NCBI GenBank assembly: GCA_004380135.1 | Contig: QXCR01000157.1 | Span: forward strand, 47,113 to 111,112 | Direction: 5' to 3' | Origin: Stemphylium vesicarium | Taxonomy: Eukaryota; Ascomycota; Dothideomycetes; Pleosporales; Pleosporaceae | DNA length: 64,000 bases | In this document: positions 57,340 through 64,000 of the stretch, in pieces | Layout: each line of letters begins with the position of its first letter | How positions within the stretch are numbered: the first letter of the stretch is position 1 | The notes under the pieces: generated by a model | What the model saw: the letters and a program-made list of their open reading frames with translations, nothing else | Told to the model about the DNA's origin: nothing | The model's database searches: none | Program-made: the position numbers and the translations under genes

Positions 57340-57726
57340 CATAGAATTAGCACCGGAGTTCTAGACAGGATTCGACCAACAATAAGAGGATTTGCACACC
57401 CATCCTCAACTCTTATGTGGCTTCACTGTTCACAGACACAATATGACACTCGTGACCCCAGACTGCATACTTTTGTTCTGTTGAGTGTAGCCATCTATCA
57501 ACCGCATACCATGTTTTGCGCAATGCTAAAGCTAACCGAAGTGTCGCATCAAGGTGTAACTCGCAAAAATTGCTAGTTCAAGTTGATCATTCTAGCCGCT
57601 GGTAGGATGTCGCTGCAGATGTGGACTCGTGAAGGTATTCAACAAATGACCACGTACACCATAGAGCTCATGGAAGCCCAAGGTGGATGCTATGTATATA
57701 AGAAGATCAAGGAATACACCACGCTC
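57340..57726. other. Convergent gap between P450 and FAD oxidase
   Basis: Only 387 bp, carrying the two 3' ends. No gene was seen. Confidence 0.6.
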
Positions 57727-59531
57727 CTAAGAACGGCACATACGTCCGTCTTTGCTAACATTCCAAGCCTCACTACCAACGCCCTTGAGAATATAGAACA
57801 CGTCTTTAGGGTCGTACTTCTTTTTGATAGACTTCAATTTATCATAATTGTCGCCAAAGAATGTGCTCTTCCAGTTAGGCTGCTGGAAATTAGCCTCATT
57901 TAGATAGGAGCCGCTACCTGGTGTTATCTTTTCGATCTTAGGCATGAGCTCATTAGTCATTTTCTCCTGGGCAGCTTTCATGTCGGCCCAAGGAGCTGTG
58001 GAGTTCCAGTTCGTGATAAGCTGCAGCTGAATCATGGCGTTTCTCCATGCTGGTAGTACACTGTTGTCAGCGGCTCCCTCGGGCTTTTGATAGTTGGCCG
58101 AGCTACCGGCAAGTAAGACGCCTTCTGCAGCAAGCTCCTGGTAGACCCTGATAAGTTCCGCGGTACTGTCCTCAACCACATCTCTGGGGATGAGACGGCC
58201 GCCGAATTGGTATCGGTTGACCTCATATGCTCCACGTGGGAGAGGGCCCATGTAGCGGTCGAAATGGTCTCGGTACGATAGCTCGCTGTAGACGATTGGC
58301 GGCGTGATGCCAAGATCTGTAAGAGCTTTGGAAAAGGGCGCGAGCACAACATCCTTGACATATGCGGCTGTTGAGTCCCATACAGTAACAGGCTTGATTA
58401 CGATGTACTGGGTGCTGACCAGAAAGACGACCATGGCGCCGGCATCGATCATTCCTGGCAAGAACTCGAGAAGCTTGGAGGTTGCCGCAGCGTAATTTTC
58501 AGGGGTGGTAGATGATGCTAGGAGTTGCATAGCAGCACCGCCGACCTGCTTGGCTGGGTATGCTTTCACAGTCATCGAGATGACAACGGCATATGTACCG
58601 CCACCACCTCCACTGAGAGCCCAATACAGATCAGCATTCTCGGTTGCTGAGGCAGTAAGCATCTTGCCTTCAGCGGTAATGACCTATGAAGAGATGGTTA
58701 ATGCTGCTCCTCGTTGCTTTTCCCATGAAGCTACTCACCTCAAAAGACAAGGTCTGATCAGCGCCAAGACCGAAGGCAGTGCTGAGTACACTATGGCCAC
58801 CGCCTTGAGTGAATCCACCTGCCAGACCGACCGTGGCGCACTCGCCGGACACAACGGTCATGCCTTGCTTGTGTACTGCCTCGAGCAACTCGTTGCCCAT
58901 GATACCTGCGCCCACACGAACCGATGGGCCAGTGTAGTATTCATCCGACCAGTCACCAAAAGTGACGCTCTTGAGGCTTTGCGTCCAGATAGCAAGGGCG
59001 CCGGCTCCGGTAGATCGCCCAAGGAAGTCATGCCCGGTGTTGCGAACAAGAACACGTATGTTCTCAGCTTTGGCAAATGCAAGAGCAGAGATGACATCTT
59101 CGGCCTCTGTGGCCCTGACAGAGTATGAAACGTAATTTCCAAGAGTACAAGGAATCCTCTTATCGGAGAATGGATCGCAGCTCTGGTTGGCGAAATAGGA
59201 TTGCATGATCGAGTGGGAGGACGGGGTGCTGCCAAGAGCATTAGAGTCTTGTCCAAGCATGTGAACGGAGCTCGTGCACTTACTGCGTTAGAGGGTTCAG
59301 CCATTGTGCTTTCAAAGCGTCGCAAGCATCGGCATCGTACGTTGGATCGTGACAAGGCGACCCGATAGGAACTGTGGCCACGAGTTTCCCATTGACAGTC
59401 GAGTTCAATGCCGACCACTGCTCTTTGGATGGCCAATCGGAATCACCTGGCAAACGGTAACATTCTCTAGCATTTCCAAGGTAAGCAAAAAGTAGTGCCC
59501 CAAGGAGCGGTGCGTTGTCGATGAGCTTCAT
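57727..59531 (-). CDS. BBE-like FAD-linked oxidase (bicovalent flavin)
   Basis: Exons 59531-59284, 59228-58739 and 58683-57727 give 564 aa. The first intron (GTAAGT donor, CTCTAATGC branch, GCAG acceptor) joins LNPLT to HTPSSHSIM. A hydrophobic N-terminus (PLLGALLFAYLGNA) suggests secretion. The PCMH-type FAD domain has both covalent flavin sites: H149 in LVRNTGHDFLG and C213 in SGECATVGLAGGFTQGGG, the paired arrangement of berberine-bridge-enzyme-like oxidases. The C-terminal BBE domain ends KKKYDPKDVFYILKGVGSEAW. These enzymes oxidise alcohols, sugars or alkaloid and polyketide intermediates using O2. Next to a P450, a late tailoring step in a metabolite pathway is plausible; this link is inference. 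Confidence 0.93.
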
Positions 59532-60718
59532 CTTGCTGTGGATTGCTCGAGGATAGTGATGGATACCAAGAAACTTTTCCTAGCCTTCATATATACCCGT
59601 CATTCCCCTTACCATCCATCTCGCATTGCCACGAACCGTACTTGTCATCTCGGAGAGTATCGCAAATAGGACGACTTAGTAATTGCCTACTTCCTCTTGT
59701 AGAATTCAGCGCCGACAGGGTCCGCTCCAGACACTGTGTCACATGTCGATATCAATGCAAAGTATAGCTTTGCACTGGGCTAGAAGCCGGCAAAAACCTC
59801 GTGGAGGAATCGATGGCCTCCACTGCAGGGCAGAGCGGGTCAACAGATCAATGGGGGAGTTCAAGCGGGTGGCCTAAGGCTTGGGGGTGGATTTTCAGGC
59901 ACGAATTTCCTGCTTGGATTGGGAGTCGTGAGACGATGGGATTCGCATGCGGATGATAGGATGTGGCGTCAGGGACGGGATGCACATGCAGATCTTGGCG
60001 AGCGTTCGTCGCCTTGGTACGTCCGGGCCAAACGCTCGTTTCGGCAGCGGTGAAGCGAGCACAACCGTCCAGGTGCGCACCGAACAACGATTATCACCCG
60101 ATCGACTCCACGTGCTGGCCCGTCTCCGTTGTTGCGCCATGCTTATCATGACCCCTTTAATCGTATCTTGGAAAATCTAGTGTTCTTCTTCGCCCACGGT
60201 GCGGGCGGACAGCGTAGGCCGTCGAAGAGATGCTGCAGTGGCGTTCGCCAACCCATGGCACATCGGACCGCTCTCCACATACTGCTAGGACGGCTTGAAG
60301 ACGACAAGACCCCTGTCCGAATGACATGCCGCAAGTTCTGGTCGATGTTACGGCGAAGCGACTGTGCGCCAGCGCTTGCTAATAGAGTTTACGCCATCGC
60401 AATGCCATGGCCATGTGGTATTTTGCAGCCGGCAGTTCATACCGATAAGGGCAGCCGCTTTGATAGACGCGGCCCGTGGATCTGGTCCTGGACCTTACAA
60501 GAGGCGTACTATGAATCGCACGAGTAGACCCTGCGCATATGACGTCCGAGGAACATATCCCAGCTCCGTATGGAAGATACGTGGTATGGTGGCACCCGTC
60601 CTGCTGTTGATTCACTCTATGTCCTTTTGCGATCCTCCGCCTACCAGCTACAAATCCCCAATTCTGTCTACCTACACCTGTCCGGGTCCCTCAAATCTTC
60701 AGACGCGCGGGTATCATT
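59532..60718. other. Intergenic, no gene recognised
   Basis: Promoter side of the FAD oxidase and upstream of the broken receptor. I looked for decayed coding sequence of a biosynthetic enzyme and saw none I can support. Confidence 0.45.
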
Positions 60719-62143
60719 ATGGTTTTCTTGGTTCGCAGTTGTTTGCTATTGTTTCTCACTGCCATCTTCACGGTAGCCGCAGCACAGCAGGCTACTCCGT
60801 CGAAGCTTCCAGCATGCGCTCTAAGTAGCCTCCGCTTCTTGTACTCATGCTTCAACATATAATTTTCGGTGGTTGGTGTAGCAACTTTGTCTTGCGACCG
60901 CTTTTGGAACAAACACCTGCGCTTCAACAGATCAAGCATGCATCCGCTCGAATGAAGTCTTCCAGAACAATGTGGCGTGGTGTGTGAGCACGACCCGTAC
61001 CATTCCCGAAGCTTTAGGTAACTGCATCCATTTTCCTAGGAGCGGACAAAGGACTGATCAGTATGAAGCTACCCGCAGCATCAGCCTTACCAACTGCGGA
61101 GTACCAGTACGCCACCGCGGAGAGCATTATGTTATGTTATCAAACGCCGTGGTGTGAATAGTTGCCGTATTCGTTGCGATCCGTTTCGCCTTCAAGGCTA
61201 CCATGTCGAGAGTCGACTTTGGCCACAACGATTGGTGCGTTCTTGCGACACTTATAGCTGCTCGCAATCATCACTGTGTTTGGAACTGTGAAGAATGGGC
61301 TTGGCCAAGACCTCTGGACACTAACCCCAACGGAGATTACTCAGATGCTGCAGTTTTTCTACATCATGGCCTTGTTATACTTCCCCCAGCTCACGTTACT
61401 GAAGCTCACATTACTATTCTTTTACATTCGCGTTTTCCCCAGTAAAGACGTTCAGAGACTACTATGGGGTACTGTCTTTATCATCGTGGCGATATTCCAA
61501 TGTCGGCCGATCCACTACTTCTGGACGAAATGGGATGGTATGCAAGAAAGCACTTGTCTGGAAATCAACGCCATCACTGCCTCAAACGCCGCCATATCGA
61601 TCGCCTTAGACTTCTGGATCCTGAGCGTATCTCTTTGGCAGCTTTGGGGCTCGAGGCTACATTGGAAGAAGAAGGTCAGTGTGGCGCTGATGTTCTGCGT
61701 GGGAACATTCGTTACGGTCGTCAGCATTCTGCGTCTGCAGGCTCTGGTGCATTTCGCTGCTCCATCAAACGTAAGTTGGGAGTTCTACGACGTCTCAGTC
61801 TGGAGTTCGATCGAGATTTGTGTTGGCATCATGTGGTAAGCTCTTTTGTCCCAACAATCAGTTTGTAAACTTTGACATACCTCTTAGCGCTTGCCTTCCA
61901 ACGCTTCGTCCTCTTCTTGTCAAATTCTTCCCCGCCCTTAGTGGCTCATCGGCACGTAGTCGCCAACAATATTACAATTGTGGTAGCGGCAACGAGCTTA
62001 AGAGCGCCAGCCAAAGGTACAAATCACACAACGCCACCACGAGTGCTACTATATCAAGTACTCCATCCTCCTCCGCTGATGATAGCCTAGTAGATGGCAT
62101 TAAGGTTAAGACCTCGTATGTATTAAAGCTTAGTTATTATTAA
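60719..62143 (+). pseudogene. Broken CFEM/PTH11-type rhodopsin-fold membrane receptor
   Basis: The remains of a CFEM-domain, seven-TM PTH11-type protein lie in order. A signal peptide MVFLVRSCLLLFLTAIFTVA ends in SKLPACA. A CFEM part (CLATAFGTNTCASTDQAC…) starts at 60882. Then come TM segments (IVAVFVAIRFAFKAT; FFYIMALLYFPQLTLLKLTL; VALMFCVGTFVTVVSI) and a last exon from 61888 (CLPTLRPLLVKFFPALSGSS). At least four lesions are visible. The first donor reads CTAAGT, not GTAAGT, at 60821. Two conserved CFEM cysteines are Arg (CGC at 60945, CGT at 60996). A TGA lies at 61155-61157. The frame shifts by one base near 61262. The rest is clean, including a normal GTAAGC-TTAG intron at 61836-61887. 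The C-terminus merges into AT-rich sequence. Intact relatives sense host or surface cues. Confidence 0.82.
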
Positions 62144-62271
62144 GGCGACTTAAATAAAGCATGTCTAGGTATCTATAATGTCGCGTTGTATTTACCCTAT
62201 TATTTTAAAGCTAAGTAACAGCTTTAATTAGTAACAGGAGTTTTGACTTCAGACGTGTGAGACTCATAAAT
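62144..62271. other. AT-rich scar between two pseudogenes
   Basis: A strongly AT-rich stretch (from about 62100) in which both converging pseudogenes lose recognisable sequence. It contains TTAAAGCTTAGTTATTA near its left end and TTTTAAAGCTAAGTAACAG near its right end. It may be the remnant of a small element or simply RIP-mutated sequence; I see no coding trace. Confidence 0.45.
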
Positions 62272-63025
62272 AATGTAGAAACACCACCTCCACGAACCTC
62301 TTTGCATCAAGGCAACTCCAATCAATGTACCGAACGTAACAGCCATGGCCTAAACTAAGCCTACGATACCGTAATACTTCCCACGTTCTCTTTTGGAAAA
62401 TCAGTTTCGCTACCATGATGTGTAAAAAGGCTGCAGCAACCTAGGAGAAACGAGACCACTAACCACAATAGACACCAAAGCCAGAAGCCCACCTTCAGCG
62501 GATCCTCAGATGACCCTACCCACGATAGGCATCGTCACACTGCCCGCAGAGCCGCAAAGGGCACTACGAAGGAATAAGATGGGCACGGCTACCAGAAGGA
62601 CGATCTTGCGCCCCTAGATTTCGCTGAACTTGCCCCAGCTGGGCGTTACAACAGCAACCGCTGACAGGAATGCTGACCCGATCCATGTGTAGCCTGATGT
62701 AAACTGGAAATGATCGGTGATGGTTGTTACTGTAGTGGCGAAGATGGCCATGTGTAGCGCTGCAAGGAAGACGGCGGACTAGAGACGGGTTAGTTTTGTG
62801 TGAACTGCAGGGCTGTGAAAGGACAATAGCAGTGCCACTCACATACAGGGTTGCCATCAACACGACAATCTGAACTGTGCTTCGCTTGTCCTGGGCTCGG
62901 CTCGCCGCAGGAACCCTATCCACCACGATAGGGCAACAGTCGCCGGACTCAGAGGACTGCACAGCCAGAGGATATGCGAGGCCTTGTCCCGATATGCCAG
63001 CGAGTTGTTGTCCGGCGGGATTCAC
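62272..63025 (-). pseudogene. Fragment of an MFS multidrug-type transporter
   Basis: N-terminal part of a 14-TM DHA2-like major facilitator. After a splice (GTGAGT donor, AACTAACCC branch, CTAG acceptor) it reads AVFLAALHMAIFATTVTTIT, FQFTSGYTWIGSAFLSAVAV, then MFS motif A as WGKFSEI-stop-GRK. After that come LLVAVPILFLRSALCGSAGS, GRVI-stop-GSAEGGLLALV, RERGKYYGIVGLV-stop-AMAVTFGTLIG, and finally MQRGSWRWCF before similarity stops. Stops at 62614-62616 and 62350-62352 are TAG where the family has Trp (TGG), single G-to-A changes. A TGA lies at 62506-62508. No ATG begins the frame. The gene is therefore dead and truncated at its 3' end by the AT-rich scar. Relatives export toxins and drugs and often lie in metabolite clusters. 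Confidence 0.82.
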
Positions 63026-63190
63026 CTTTGCGAAGGAAGACCTTTATTCCGCCTTAAAGGTACTAGCAGTGCAACTGTGGCCTTTGTACAAGCAATAACA
63101 AAGTGACGGTCAACACCAAGAGGTGCAGGAGTTACAAGCAGTTTCAGCCTTGTGTCCGCATTGCCCTCTGAGGCGAGCAGGCTGGAAAGT

Positions 63191-63228
63191 TTAGGACTCA
63201 GGAGTTAGGATTTAGGAGTTAGGACTTA
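63191..63228. repeat. Short TTAGGA repeat
   Basis: Four TTAGGA words start at 63191, 63205, 63212 and 63219, separated by CTCAGGAG-like spacers. It may be the outer end of the pogo-type element or an unrelated simple repeat. Confidence 0.55.
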
Positions 63229-63339
63229 TTGTTAAACGCCGGGCTGAACTTTTCCACGGAACAATTTATGCAGCAATGGGTGCGGTTGGCGGTATTCTGG
63301 TTTTTGTCGTTCGGCCCGCAGATTAAGCTAGCGCATATA

Positions 63340-63368
63340 GTTTCCGAACACATAGGGTTTCCGAACAC
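63340..63368. repeat. 12-bp direct repeat GTTTCCGAACAC
   Basis: Two perfect copies at 63340-63351 and 63357-63368, 17 bp apart, just downstream of the transposase relic. Subterminal direct repeats are common in Tc1/pogo-type elements, so this may be the 3' non-coding end of the element. Confidence 0.6.
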
Positions 63369-63445
63369 CTCACCAAAACACGCCACCCGCACAAAACACG
63401 CGATATCTATGAACAACGCTCTTACGATTGCCATTGATTACACAT

Positions 63446-63705
63446 AGATTAAAGAGTTGCAGCTACTATAGCCGCTGTAGCCTTATCTGCAGCACTCTTC
63501 GTCCTAGATCTACTATTCTGAGCTTCTATTACTACTGCGTTGCGTATTGCTACTATAATATTCTCTACTTCTATAAAGCGTTAGTTGGGGTCTATAGAGA
63601 CGCGCTTATGGCAGCGCTAAGAGCTAATAGTCTAAAGACGATGCTTAAGGCGTTTATTCTCTACTTCTAGCCCTGCTGCTCTTGTATTTATAGCTGCTAG
63701 TGCCT
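63446..63705 (-). mobile_element. RIP-damaged 3' end of a pogo/Fot1-type DDE transposase gene
   Basis: Reading leftward from about 63705, one frame encodes NKALAAINTRAAGLEVENKR, LKHRL-stop-TISS-stop-RCHKRVSIDPN-stop-RFIEVENII and then an Ala/Lys-rich tail, SRTKSAADKATAAIVAATL-stop. The KRVSIDPN-x-RF-xxE pattern is the C-terminal motif of fungal pogo/Fot1 transposases. Three internal stops (TAG, TAG, TAA) fall where Gln or Glu codons are expected, each one C-to-T change from CAG or CAA, the signature of repeat-induced point mutation. The catalytic domain is missing, because the relic is cut at 63705 by an LTR-like sequence. The surrounding sequence is TA-rich with few CA/TG words. Confidence 0.65.
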
Positions 63706-64000
63706 TGTTACAGATAACAAGCAAAGGTCTCTCCTGAACGAAGGATGCGATGTTGGCAGCCAACGGTCGCACGAGACGAAGGATAATGATCGGCGCGGGG
63801 CGCGCAGATCACGTGATTGGCATCACGCCAAGACCAGGGCATCAGTGATGCCACCCCCGACATGTGAGGACATGGCCTCACATGAACAAGGAGGAGTCAG
63901 TGACTCCAGGACCTGGGCATGATGCCAGGACCGACTACGATGAGGATATAAGGATGGAAAGGTTTCATTGTTTCTCTCGTTGTGGTCAACTCTCATAGTT
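63706..64000 (+). mobile_element. Putative 5' LTR of a retrotransposon, running off the right edge
   Basis: At 63706 the composition changes sharply from TA-rich relic to GC-balanced sequence beginning TGTTACAGATAACA, an LTR-like 5'-TG start with a short inverted motif. About 240 bp in comes a TATA-like GGATATAAGGATGG, then a TTTCATTGTTTCTC leader, as in a U3-R boundary. The five bases before it (TGCCT, 63701-63705) would be one copy of a target-site duplication. The element continues beyond the window, so neither the 3' LTR end nor internal genes can be checked. Type (copia or gypsy) is not determinable. It carries the palindrome array listed next. Confidence 0.5.
63808..63929. repeat. Array of consecutive palindromes
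   Basis: In 122 bp there are: ATCACGTGAT (63808-63817); TTGGC/GCCAA arms at 63817-63831; GGCATCA-G-TGATGCC at 63838-63852; CATGTGAGG/CCTCACATG with a 6-nt loop at 63861-63884; GGAGTCA-G-TGACTCC at 63893-63907; CCAGG-A-CCTGG at 63906-63916; and CCTGG(G)CAT-G-ATGCCAGG at 63912-63929. The arms share little sequence with each other, so this is not a simple repeat. Confidence 0.85.

Noticed and set aside
63219..63240. TTAGGA words as possible telomeric repeats
   Set aside because: The unit is TTAGGA with irregular spacers, not TTAGGG, only four copies, and it is followed by transposon sequence.

Overview
The window is nuclear DNA of a filamentous ascomycete (Pezizomycotina), most probably a Dothideomycete of the Pleosporales type. 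Short introns of about 45-110 nt with GTRNGT donors, CTRAY branch points and YAG acceptors run through nearly every gene. The protein set (sterol glucosyltransferase Atg26, Ras2/RasB-type GTPase, Zn2Cys6 regulator, PTH11/CFEM-type receptor, GH43 arabinanase) is typical of that group. The taxonomic placement is inference; the intron structure and protein families are read from the sequence.

From 1 to about 54 kb the window is gene-dense housekeeping chromosome. In order: the 5' end of an unknown gene running off the left edge (-); a Reb1/TTF-I-like Myb protein with AT-hooks (-); a small ORF interrupted by a stop codon (+); a two-TM membrane protein (-); a mitochondrial carnitine carrier (-); a Prp2/DHX16-like spliceosomal helicase (-); Rad54 (-), head to head with mitochondrial uL11 (+); a Zn2Cys6 transcription factor (-); an F-box protein (-); the RNA polymerase II CTD phosphatase Fcp1 (-); Atg26 (-); a vacuolar pepsin-type protease (-); an EI24/Rrt8-like membrane protein (-); a diaminopropionate ammonia-lyase-like PLP enzyme (+); the splicing factor RED (-); a secreted GH43 enzyme (+); the nuclease Exo5 (-); a peroxiredoxin-like protein (-); the divergent histone H3/H4 pair; a HAD dehalogenase (-); a propionyl/acetyl-CoA synthetase (+); and a Ras2-type GTPase (+) behind a long leader.

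From about 55 kb to the right edge the character changes. An intronless cytochrome P450 (+) and a BBE-like, bicovalent FAD oxidase (-) face each other and look intact. They are followed by a broken CFEM/PTH11-type receptor (+) and a broken MFS transporter (-) that converge on an AT-rich scar. Beyond these lies the C-terminal relic of a pogo/Fot1-type transposase with CAR-to-TAR stops, cut by what looks like the 5' LTR of a retrotransposon. That LTR carries an unusual run of six consecutive palindromes. I read this end as a small metabolite-type gene cluster decaying at the edge of a RIP-affected transposon island.

Most gene models were rebuilt by joining exons by eye. Exon junctions are given in each entry, and in each case the joined frame and a branch point, or a family motif spanning the junction, support them.
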